DNA of 64,000 nt from Hyparrhenia diplandra (lineage: Eukaryota > Streptophyta > Magnoliopsida > Poales > Poaceae): NCBI GenBank assembly GCA_015847255.1, contig JADLZK010005559.1:248001-312000 (forward strand). The letters are read 5' to 3'. The position numbers and the translations under genes are program-made. The first letter of the stretch is position 1; each line of letters begins with the position of its first letter. The notes below the pieces were generated by a model, which saw only the letters and a program-made list of their open reading frames with translations, made no database searches and was not told where the DNA came from. Shown piece by piece: positions 46,989-56,999 of the stretch.

Positions 46989-49505
46989 CTATAGCTGTGG
47001 GTTAAAAAGAGGGATGGTACATGGCGCTCCTGCATTGACTATAGGCAGTTAAATGCTACTCTTGCTAAGTCAAAGTATCCGTACCTATTATTGAGGAGTT
47101 GCTTGATGAGTTGTCAGGTGCTTCTTACTTTACTACACTAGATCTGCAAGCAGGTTTCCACCAAATTAGGATGAAGGAGGGTGAGGAGTTCAAGACTGCA
47201 TTTTAGACACATTTTGGGTAGTTTGAATTCAATGTCATGTCCTTTGGACTTACAGGCGCGCTAGGCACATTTCAGGGTGCAATGAACATGACCCTCGGTC
47301 CTTGTCTTCGCAAGTTTGCGCTGATATTCTTTGATGACATTCTCATCTATAGCAAGAGTTTGGAGGAACACATTCAACATATCAGAATTGTTTTTGAGTA
47401 GCTGACAATGGATCGGTGGCATCTAAAGTTGTCCAAGTGCTCATTTGCTCAAACTTCTATTGCTTATCTTGGCCATGTGGTTAGTGGAGCTGGTGTCAGT
47501 TATGATCCCTCTAAGTTGTCCTCTATAGCAAGTTGGCCCACACCTTCTTCTGTTAAGGAGTTGCACTCATTTTTGGGATTGGCCGGGTACTACCATCGCT
47601 TTGTTCGCCATTTTGGTATTATCTCCAAGCCTCTGACTTCTCTGTTGAAGAAGCACTCCATGTTTATTTGGATGACAGATCATGATATTGCATTCCGGCA
47701 CTAAAGTCTGCCCTCTGTCTATCCCCAGTCTTGGCGTTGCTTGATTTTGCTAAGCCTTTTGTAATCAAAACTGATGCTTTGGATGCTAGTATTGGCACTG
47801 TTCTTATGCAAGACGGCCATCCTATTGCATTCTTAAGTAGGGCACTAGGCCCCAAATCTAGAGGCTTATCTAAATACAAGAAGGAATTCATGGCAATCAT
47901 GTTAGCCGTACAGACTTGGCAGCCGTATTTGGCAATCATGTTATCCTTACTGATCAACGAAGTTTGACTCAGCTTGCTGATAGACTGCATACTCATTGGC
48001 AGCAGCGGGTTTTCTCCAAATTGCTTGGCTTACAATACAGAATCGTGTATCATTCAGGGTCTGAAAACCAAGCGACGGATGCTCTTTCTCGGCACCCAGC
48101 TCCTACTGCCTCTTGTGCTGCTATATCAACATTGTTGCCTTCATGGCTTGCGGCTGTGGTGGCCAGTTATACACAGGATTTCTTTGCTTTACTGATGATT
48201 GCCAAATTGACATTGATTTCTGCAGCAGTTCCTAACTATACTCTGCAGTCTGGCCTACTCAGCTATTTGTCCTGCATCTAGATCGGCAATGATCCAATCC
48301 TGCAGCATTGGCTGTTACATGAATTTCATGCCAGTTCCTGGGGAGGCCATTCGGGAGCACTAGTTACCCAGTGCCGACTCAAGCAATGCTCTGATTGGAA
48401 GGGGATGACGGCTGCTGTGGTGAAATTTGTTCAAGGATGCTCTGTTTGCTAGCAGTCCAATTATGATCATAGTAAGTTGCCTGGTCCTTTGTAGCTCTTA
48501 CTGGTGCCCGACTCAGGCTTGGCAGGTGGTTTCTCTTAACTTCATTGAAGATCTTCCCACCTTTGCTTCTTTCAACTGCATTATGGTGGTGATTGATTTG
48601 TTGATGAAGTATGGTCATTTCATTACCCTGCGCCATCCCTTCAAGGCTTCTGATGTGGCTAACAATTTCTTTCACACTGTCTATCGCCTCCATGGATTGC
48701 CTCAGCCCTTGGTGTCTGATCGTGACCGCATCTTCACAAGTCATTTTTGGTCAGAACTTTTCCAGCTGGCGGATATCAAACTTTGTCATAGCTCGGCTTA
48801 TCATCCACAATCAGACGGGCAACGTGTCTTGAGACTTATTTGTGTTGCTTTGTTCACACTTGTCCTCGCAAATGGAGTGACTGGTTAACCTCAGCTAAAC
48901 TCTGGTACAACACCTGCACTCATTCAGCGATTGGCCGTACCCTGTTTGAGGAGTTGTATGGGTATCCACCACATATGCTAGTTGTCAACCCTGCATCAGC
49001 TATGAATGAGGAGGTGGTTCAGTAGTCCTCTGGGCGTCAATGGATGGATACGTTACTGCAGTATCATCTCAATCGCGCCAAGCAGTGTATGAAGAAGCAG
49101 GCAAACCTTCATCACTCTGAACGCACCTTCACAGTTGGTGACTTGGTATTCTTAAAGCTTCAACCATATGTTCAGTCGTCTTTGGCTCCTCACTCCCATA
49201 AGAAGCTGGCCTTTCGATTCTTTGGTCCATTTCACATCATCGCTCGCATTGGATCAGTGGCTTACAAACTGGATCTTCCTGCTCATTCAGGTGGTTCGTA
49301 TTCTTCCTACTAACTTTTCTCTGCATCTTGCTCCTGAAAAGATCCTATAGAGCCAGTCAGTGCTCCAAAATGGTGCTCGCATGCCACAGGTCTTCATCAA
49401 GTGGAACAACTTGCCAGTTGAGCTGGCCACCTAGGAGGATTATGAGGCTTTGTGCTAGGAGTTTCCAAGATCCACTGCTTGGGGTCAAGCAGATCCTGAA
49501 GGGAG
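46989..49505 (+). pseudogene. Chromovirus RT, RNase H, integrase and chromodomain (second half of pol)
   Basis: In order: RT with [16 protein letters not shown] (near 47133) and the catalytic FFDDILIYSKS (about 47330); RT thumb LGHVVSGAGV and SFLGLAGYYHRFV; RNase H KTDALDASIGTVL (about 47768) and AFLSRALGP; integrase zinc region, then catalytic-core pieces HGLPQPLVSDRDRIFTSHFW (about 48693) and SSAYHPQSDGQ; finally a chromodomain at about 49390-49490 (VFIKWNNLPVELAT, stop, EDYEAL...FP). Stops occur at about 47205, 47221 and 47399, and within the chromodomain at 49432 and 49457, among others. Chromodomains guide integration to heterochromatin. The pieces continue the frame interrupted at 16771. 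Confidence 0.85.
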
Positions 49506-49511
49506 GGGAAA
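49498..49511 (+). other. Chromovirus polypurine tract
   Basis: GAAGGGAGGGGAAA lies directly before the 3' LTR, as needed to prime plus-strand DNA synthesis. Confidence 0.75.
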
Positions 49512-49908
49512 TGTCAGTACAGTTCCTACTGAAGACGATGACAATGCAGATAACAGACCATGGACCCGAGGGTCAAGGCCCAAGAAGGTGAATCCCAAGT
49601 ATGTTGGAAAGGAATGGGCCATGTCATGGACGCCTGTGCGCGTGAGAGAGGCAGAGCCTCTGTATTCGTATAAGAACTAGAAACGCTGGAGAGTGCGACG
49701 TCCAAAATTGTAATGAAACATTCAAACTGAAACTAATCATTCCTCGTTACATGCTCTCTCTTACCTCTCCTGCAAGTCTGCTGCCCAATCCCCAACTCTC
49801 GCCTCCTATTCCCAAATTCTATCCCCAAATTCTATACAAGTTGCCCCTAAGATCTACACAAGTAGCTCCAATACAAGTTATTCAGCAATCCCTAGCAACT
49901 TGCTAACA
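49512..49908 (+). repeat. Chromovirus 3' LTR
   Basis: Same termini and length as 13890-14286. The divergence is mostly substitutions, in contrast with the CG-linked indels seen in the younger elements. Confidence 0.88.
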
Positions 49909-50151
49909 CTCGTCCCCTACTACTGCACCGCCAGAGAGGGAGTAGGAGCTGTGGGGGCTGTGTGAGCGTGAGGGAGAAAAGAGAGGGTGAGGACCCTATG
50001 GTTTCAGCAGGTTTTGTTCGGCTTTCGTGTATCTCAGCCGTTCTAAGCCGTTCCAATGGTGAAAAGAGAGTATGCTCCAACGTGGGCTGAGATGGGCCGA
50101 AAAATTGATGGGCCAACTATAAAATTTTTACGCCTTTTACTAATAATGATT
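49909..50151. other. CACTA interior right of the chromovirus
   Basis: GC-rich DNA that continues from 13889 across the chromovirus insertion. It may include 5' flanking sequence of the captured PIG-B-like fragment. No coding frame is recognised. Confidence 0.35.
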
Positions 50152-50489
50152 TAGCGAACTGATCATAGATCAGCTGGATAGGTCCCTTGTGGTGGAACCT
50201 GCCCACCTGGGTTTAAGTCCTCGACTTGGCATGGGCGTTCGCATTTTTCTAGATTTATTCCAGGATTTTCAGGTGTTATGCTTTAAGTGGTAAACGAAGC
50301 TCCCGTCGACGACAAGGCGCCAATGGTGACTTCAAATATCTTCAGATCTGCCAGCCTAGTCCTTCAAAGGTGCTCATAGGGGTAGGGTTTGCGTGCATGT
50401 TCTGAGTGTGTTCATAGGGGTGAGTGTGCGTGCATGTTACTGAATTGTACGTGTTGTACTGTTTACTCAAAAGAAATCTAATAATGATT
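50140..50489 (+). repeat. 12-bp TSD around the SINE at 50152-50477
   Basis: CTAATAATGATT occurs at 50140-50151 and 50478-50489, immediately outside the SINE. Confidence 0.75.
50152..50477 (+). mobile_element. Au-SINE-like element inside the CACTA
   Basis: The tRNA-like head (ATAGATCAGCTGGATAGG, then a B-box-like GGTTTAAGTCC) leads into a tail with CTCATAGGGGTAGGGTTTGCG and TTCATAGGGGTGAGTGTGCG, as in grass Au SINEs. Flanked by a 12-bp TSD. It splits CACTA DNA, so it is younger than that element. Confidence 0.77.
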
Positions 50490-50689
50490 AATTATTTATT
50501 TTTATTTATCAATAATAAATAGATAAGGCACCATGTGAATCAACCTAAACTGTATTTTATAATCCAAAACTTTTTTATGAGCAATGACCAATATGTATTG
50601 TTGTGTAAGAGTTTTAGAAATTTTTGAACAGATTTTTTTATTTTCTGTAGCTTAAATGAATTTCTACATGCTTCTTAAAAGTAATCCCG

Positions 50690-51600
50690 ACTTTGTTTAG
50701 TCTAACTTTGTTAATATGATTTGACTTCAAATGAAAAAGTCATAAACAACAAATTTGTAAAACTTCGTCAAGATCTACAACATTTATTTTAGTCATTTAT
50801 CTATCATACTTCGTTTGTACAATTCAAATTTTGAATTTCAAACAATGATAACTTCAAACAAGATTTTAAAATAGCAAATGATTTCAGCTGAAAATGTCGT
50901 TCGCAAATTGACATATCTGTCATATAGTTTCATAAACTATGTAAGAGATTTATGGATTTATGAACAAAGTATTACCATTTTATCGGATGAAGAAATGATG
51001 AAAATAAAAGTTGTAGATCTTGATGAGTTCAACAAGTTTTATGTTGGTGACTTTTGGAAATCATTTACTGTTTCAAAATATTGTTTGAAGTTTCCATTTT
51101 TGGAAATACAAATTTTAAATTAATAAAACAAAGTCACATGAAAAGATGACCAAAATAATAGTTATAAGAAAGACTTTAGGGAAAAAATCATTAAATTTGA
51201 TGTTAGTATGAGGGAGAAAGACTAATTTCAAGCTTTAGAGAGAGACTAAAAAGAAAAAACTACGCTTTGTTATATGATTTGTGAGAACTTCAACATATTA
51301 GAACTTCAAACATAATTTTGGGAGAGTAAATGATTTCAAATGAAAAAGTTGTAAACAATAAAGTTGTAGAACTCACTGAGACCTACAATTTTGGTAATGG
51401 TCATTTCTTCATCGAATTCGTTTATGTAATTTAAAATTTTAGTTCCAAAATTTGATAAATTTGAATAGAATTTTGATATAGTAAACTGATTTCAAATAAA
51501 AAAGTGAGCAACAATAAAGTTGTAAAACTCATCGAGATCTACAACTTTTACTTTGGTCATTTCTCCATCCAAATTTGTTTGGACAATTCAAAATGAAGAA
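50690..51600. repeat. Degenerate tandem repeats inside the CACTA
   Basis: About four diverged units of 120-240 bp repeat the order ATGATTTCAAATGAAAAAGT, AACAATAAAGTTGTA, GAGATCTACAA, TTTGGTCATTTCT, CAATTCAAA. Approximate units: 50718-50877, 50878-51120, 51329-51480, 51481-51600. I recall similar internal repeats in other grass CACTA elements. Coding capacity is absent. Confidence 0.6.
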
Positions 51601-51946
51601 AAATGCTTGCACAGATTGAATTTTTCTGTGGGTACGTAATTTTTTATTCTGTGTGTGGTATAAAAAACCGACAGAATAATTGCAATTTTTCTGTACATGT
51701 ATAGTATTTTTCTGTGAGTTTTATAGAAACCGATAGAAAAAGTTCAATTTTTCTATGAGTGCCCATTTTTCCGTGTGTCTATTGTCACGCACAGAAAAAT
51801 CATATAATTATCCTGTGGGTTTTCGTATTTTTTCAATGGGGATATTCTAAAACCCACACAATAGTTGGAATTTTTCTGTGCGTATAAAAAAACGTTACGC
51901 AGAAAAAAATTCATCACCCACAGAAGTATTCTAGTTTTCAGAAGTG
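51601..51946. repeat. CACTA right subterminal repeat region
   Basis: Repeated TTTTTCTGTG and CACAGAAAAA motifs in both orientations, for example near 51625, 51690, 51710, 51749, 51792, 51874 and 51900, leading to the terminus TTTTCAGAAGTG. Confidence 0.75.
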
Positions 51947-51967
51947 ATATCATAGTCAGATAATTTG

Positions 51968-52446
51968 TTTGTGTGTACACAGGGCTAGATAACAAGCTAC
52001 CTTAGCTCATTAAGAAAGCGAGCTTAACTCTTGCTCGGCTCGACTTTGTTTAGCTCGAGCCGGCTTGTTTCATTCATGAGTCAACTTGTCAATAGCTTCA
52101 ACTAATGAATAAATCAGTAGTTACTAATTGGTTCCATGCAAACATCAAGCCAAAAAAAGTATAATGCATGGCATACATTATTTCTTGACTTCAACCTTCA
52201 TGTGTACAACATAACATCAAGCCTAATAATTGTTGGTTTAGTTGCCCCATGAAATGCTTTGGCTCGTTTAGCTCGTCGGCTAGCTTGCAAGTCGGCTTGA
52301 GCTAGCTCATTAACTTATGAGCTAAAATGTTAAATCGTCTCATTAAAAACAAACAAACCAAGCTGAGTTGAGTCAAGTTACCAACATACTATCAAGCTAA
52401 GCGAGCTAGCAAGCCATAAGTATTTTGTCCAGTCCTATTTGTGTGT
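51968..52446. mobile_element. hAT-type MITE with GAGC-rich arms
   Basis: The element 51977-52437 starts with CAGGGCTAGATAAC and ends TTGTCCAGTCCTA, an imperfect inverted pair. TTTGTGTGT flanks both sides (51968-51976 and 52438-52446), consistent with an 8- to 9-bp hAT TSD. The interior carries many GAGCTCG/CGAGC phrases that can pair with each other. Confidence 0.65.
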
Positions 52447-52825
52447 GTTGGTGTGTGCAGGTGGAAGTGGTAGCATGAATGTGATACCTAATAAGTCGTC
52501 ATGGGCTTCCATGCTCTACATATTATAAATCAATGGAATTATTATTTTTAAACCACCCGGAGAGGTAAGCAGGAAGAAGGATGAAAAATAAAAAACAATA
52601 ATTAAAAAACTAGAAATAAAGGAAAAAAATGAACTAATTAGTTTTTAGTGCAAACAAATACATAACTGCATACATATGGTACCTGTTCAGTTTGGTGAAG
52701 CTTAGATGTCTAAACAATTCGCCGGTGATATCTGTAAGTGGTGTCTATCCTGCACTAACCAAGTCCCATAATTTAGTGTTCATCTTTTGAACGACATCAG
52801 TACGTCATCAGTGGCACAATCTGCC

Positions 52826-52833
52826 TATATAAA
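52826..52833 (+). promoter_or_regulatory. TATA box of the CEP gene
   Basis: TATATAAA lies 120 bp before the CEP start codon, in the context CTGCCTATATAAAGAAGG. Transcription would begin near 52860, giving a 5' leader of roughly 95 bases. The interval 52447-52825 upstream holds no gene and presumably contains the promoter. Confidence 0.7.
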
Positions 52834-52952
52834 GAAGGACCTGATTGCTGACTTCTCTCATCCTCCTCGTCAGCTCGCTCCAATCCCATATTTCAAACTA
52901 TCTAGCTAGCTAGCATCATCAAGATCACCGTGTCCAGCAGCTTGTAAACTCC

Positions 52953-53192
52953 ATGGCCATCTCGTCGAAAACCGTCGTTGCTGTGCTCATCACCATGATG
53001 CTGCTCAGCACCACCTGCTGCTTCGTGCAGCTCCCTGCTACCACCATGAGCACACATCTTTATCCATGCACTGGAAGAAGGTTTCTGCAGGTGCCTGCAG
53101 CTGCAACTAACAAGGACACCGATTCAGGCCCACCAACAAATCCAGGCCATAGCCCCAGCGTTGGCCATGGCAGTCCGACGATGAACAAATGA
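52953..53192 (+). CDS. CEP (C-terminally encoded peptide) precursor
   Basis: A complete 79-residue ORF. Residues 7-24 form a hydrophobic signal peptide ending in CCF, so the product enters the secretory pathway. Near the C-terminus, residues 58-72 read SGPPTNPGHSPSVGH, matching the 15-residue CEP domain consensus (PTxPGHSPGxGH); the second Gly of SPG is Ser here. Seven residues follow the domain. CEPs are cut out of the precursor, hydroxylated on Pro, and bind CEPR-type receptor kinases to signal nitrogen status and restrain root growth; which role this one has is unknown. The precursor has only one CEP domain and is short, as in several family members. A TATA box lies upstream, and no intron is seen or expected. 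This is the best-supported intact host gene in the window. Confidence rests on motif order and signal peptide, not on a search. Confidence 0.8.
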   Translation: MAISSKTVVAVLITMMLLSTTCCFVQLPATTMSTHLYPCTGRRFLQVPAAATNKDTDSGPPTNPGHSPSVGHGSPTMNK

Positions 53193-56100
53193 TGAAGCAT
53201 CCTATGCATCTGCTAGCTTCTGCTGCTCAGTCGCTGCATCTGCCATCCTACTGTACATGTAATGTTCGAGATTATTCCGTGTGCTTTGTTTTGCTTCTTT
53301 GAATCATGAAATAATTCTGATGCATGTATAGGGCATCTAGCTAGGCATTGTTTGTACCGCACGCTGTAAAACGTTTGCTTTGATCTTCTTGTGTTGTGTC
53401 CACTCATATAAATAACGGCAAAATATTATGCAGCATTTGAAAGGGCAGGAAAAGGTTTACCAACAGAAAAACCTGTGTATCCATGCATATTATCATGACT
53501 ACATGCTTCGTTATTTGCATCTCTCTTGCAGTGTACGAAAGACTTGATCTGTTAGTGCTGTCTATGGTGCTGTTATTCGGACAAAGATCATATGCAACCT
53601 TCCTAAAAATGACTTGTAAAGTTTATGACTTTTCCAACTCCTTAAGAAAACGTATATGGAGTGATTTTCTTGTCTAACAATTTTCAATAATCTACTACTC
53701 AAAAAAAAAAAAAAAAAAGAGGTGTACAGCAAGTTGTGGAAGATGTAAAAAGACCTGGAAATAAATACCAGCCAATGTGATTGGGTGTCCAAGCCGTATG
53801 TGTAGGAAGTCATATATACGAAACTGTTGGAGGATGATTTTTCCCCTTCACTGAGATTGAGAGTGGGTATAGAAATCTGTTGGTCCATGCTCTTTCAATT
53901 ACAAAACGAAACAAATGCAGAAGTAATTAGACTTTTTCTAAGAAAGTATAGAAATAGTTACCAGAATTTGCATAGGGTAGGAATCAAAGTTCTGTGGTTT
54001 GGCGGGTGCAAACTACACTATGGTCGATGGGTATAGCAGTGCTGTTGAATGTTTTGACCCATGCATCATATCATGTACTAGTGAACTTGATCGAGGAGGT
54101 TTACTGCAGATATAACAGTTGCTTTCTTAAAAGCGGAGGGAAACCTTTTATAAAAAAAAACTGCAGATATAACAGGGCCTTGATTAAAGAATTTTTTTCT
54201 TTTATTTGTTTTTTATTATAAAGCAGTAGAGCTGCCAATTATATTGATAAAGAAGAAAGTCTAGACATTATAAACAACACAACTACAATGACTAATGCAA
54301 CGTAACAACAACTGGTCGCAACAAGAGAATGTAGCTACACAATAATCCACAACAAAGGCAACACCTAACCATGAAGCAAAAAAGAAACCTCTGCCACCTA
54401 GTCCTAGATTGCACAACATTTTAAACCCATCACTGACTTAAGGAGCTCTGGGGGCTAACAATTTGTATAGAAGTCTGCATAGACTAATTTGAATTGCATC
54501 TTGTTGAGCCTGCCATCATTTTCAACAATGCCAGGATGTACCTCCCTATGTGTAATGGCGTCAGTTGCATGCATATGACATCGAGGGCAGTCATATTTCT
54601 GTAATTTGTGGAGTTTTTTTTCCTAGTGCTCATATTTGGTGCCAGATCCTAAGGCATCGCCAGTCTTCGCTTTTGAGTACCCTCGGTGCTGTGCTTTTCC
54701 TAGTGCTCATATTTGTTCAAGATATCCACCAAGCATATTCAATTCGAGTAGCACGCTGTTGGTAGCAGGACAACAGTTTTATTGTACAGGCTACTAAAAC
54801 CAGCAGCAAAAATTAGTACTAGTGGATCCAAACAAACCTGCTAATTATTTGCTAAAGGATGCTACCCTTTAGTTTCATTGGTAGGTTTGGAGTTGCTAAT
54901 AGTTCATATATAGTTTCAACTCACTATCCATCCACGTATTAGTAGGTGGATCCAAACAGCCTTCTGCTAAAAATTAGCTAGTTACAAATTAGCAGCTATT
55001 AGCTAGCTAACTTTTAATGCTAATGGAAAAGAAAATTAATTTGGTTGTGCATACGCACTTGCTTTTGTGGCATACTATGATAGGACTGATTAAAAGCATG
55101 TTGCCTAAGACGTGACATTGCAATACGTGGCCACGAACACTATTCCACTATACTATGAGAGGCACGTACACTGTGAATATGAAGGCAGCTGCGGGAAAGC
55201 AGCGCGACGAGTGACCGAGTGATCACTTGGTCCCAGTTTACAAACAAATATAAAAATGGCATTGTCGATTCTTTAGCACGATAATGGATACCTCGGTCGG
55301 TACGGTGTGGTATTAATTTATCTTTTCCCGATAAGGTTAATGCCTCTCTCTTAGTGCTTACCACAACTAGATGGCCCCTAAAATTTAAATTAGCAGTAGG
55401 TCCTTTCATTCATTTTTTATTTTTTATTATAGTAAAAAGTGTATTGGTTGTGGACTGAGGGAGCAAATGGTTAGAGCACAACAACCCTTCAAATAAGATC
55501 CACTTGTCTGATTTAGTGGCCCTATATGTTTTCTAGGGCCTTGATTTTTGCAGCCAGCTCTAGAAGTACCTTACTCCAATTCATTTTTCTCTCTACATTC
55601 AACATATTGATCAGGTATTTTTATCGTTCCACCTAAAAACCAACCTGCAAATATTTGTAATGGTAGATTTCAAACATAATCAACTTAACAAATTTAAATG
55701 CCACAATTGAAATTCAAATTTAAACCACATAGTTCGCGAGCCACGTCACAATTGTATAGTTCTCTCCACATCACACAAATATCAAATAGATCCATAATCA
55801 TCATCAAGTCCATCGTTGGCACTAGCCACTAGCTACTAGCTTTGTTGCCACCACTGGAACCACCAAATACAAATCCATCGTCAATGCCAGCCTAAAATGC
55901 AACTCAATTGGATATTCATTTCATGTGAACAGTACATGTCAGGGGGTATTTATAGAGGTCCTAATCTTTGTAATTCCTATGCATATGACTACAATACCAC
56001 CATTTTGAATGCCATGCCGGAATGTGTGGTAGACCAAGTAGAGTGACAACTACGAGGTTCTCTGTAATCCACCTCCGATATGTAGGATTAGTAGGACCCA

Positions 56101-56999
56101 GTCACGAGGGAGATAGCATATTTAGCTATGCTACTCTTTAGAGATGTCCCTTATGCATGAAAGTAGAGATAATCTTTTGCAATTATTAAGTATATAAAGT
56201 GATCGTATGGTATGACTTATGGTTAAGAATAACTTAGGAATTATTCTCACTTATATTTAACTTAGACTAGCTATTGCTACTTTATGGAGTTTCTCTCAAA
56301 TTGTCAACTTATTCATTATACTTATTATATATATCTATCTTTTGGCTTACCCCTGTTTAGAGTAAGTGAATAAGTTATTTGATAGCATCGTAAGCATAAG
56401 TTATCAATCTCTTTAATGCCAACCGTCCCTCATAGTGGTAAAATTATAAATAATGATACCTGTATTATTACTCTAGTGAAATACTACAATGATAGTTTGG
56501 GCGCTTGTAGATTCCTTGATATTATATTTTGCGCTCACAACTATCCCAAAGGGTACAACCGCCAAAGGTGCTCGACACCTCGCCTCAATGGCTAGAGTCG
56601 GTGCATCGCCTTCCTCGGTGACCGCTCGTGCACCAACGCCTTGACGTTGATGCGCATAGTGGGCACTCTGAAGCAACGTCTCACCGTGATGCTGGGCTTG
56701 AGTCAATGACAACTTGGACCAATTTTCGGTCACGGGTAAAGCCTCGGATCCTCCAGCTCCTCTATTGCAATTCAACTCTATTTATCAACTAATGCCACGT
56801 CCAACTCCTCCCTCCCATACTGCCCACCACCACTAGTCGCCACTCCCCTCGTCCACCATTCCACCTGCCTATGTTCCAACCTCCTACTCCCAATATCCAA
56901 AACCCCACTCACCACCCCACCGGTCGCCTTCCCAAACTTCCCTTCTTTGGTTCGAGACTTGATTCTGTGGTTGCAAGCTGAGTTGCCTAAGAATGCAAA
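53193..56999. other. Intergenic DNA with decayed repeats
   Basis: No convincing gene. 53193-53420 is probably the CEP 3' UTR. A run of A lies at 53701-53719. 54820-55010 carries TGGATCCAAACA phrases twice (54832 and 54951) with AATTAGC inverted repeats, probably a decayed MITE. An open minus-strand frame at 56473-56775 has no domain. 56776-57000 may already be part of the copia element. Confidence 0.35.

Larger units (their letters stand above)
13890..49908 (+). mobile_element. Ty3/gypsy chromovirus, split by a nested element
   Basis: Two 397-bp LTRs (13890-14286 and 49512-49908) flank the element. The surrounding 5-mers CTTGT (13885-13889) and CTCGT (49909-49913) fit a TSD with one mismatch. 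The element reads gag, protease, RT, RNase H, integrase and a C-terminal chromodomain on the + strand, with a Met-tRNA-type primer site. Without its insertion it is about 5.8 kb. The size, short LTR and chromodomain would fit a Reina-like chromovirus, though I cannot place it firmly. All coding parts carry stops and frameshifts. The LTRs differ at roughly 35-40 of 397 positions by eye, so it is old. Confidence 0.88.
11280..51946. mobile_element. Non-autonomous CACTA transposon, outermost layer of the nest
   Basis: The left end reads CACTACTGAAAACT and the right end, on the complement, CACTTCTGAAAACT: 13 of 14 positions match. The flanks carry the 3-bp TSD ATA at 11277-11279 and 51947-51949, as expected for CACTA elements. 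Subterminal ACAGAAAAAT motifs crowd both ends. Without the chromovirus and a SINE the element is about 4.3 kb. I see no TnpA- or TnpD-like transposase. Its interior carries degenerate tandem repeats and apparent host gene fragments. It was probably mobilised in trans by an autonomous relative. Confidence 0.82.
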
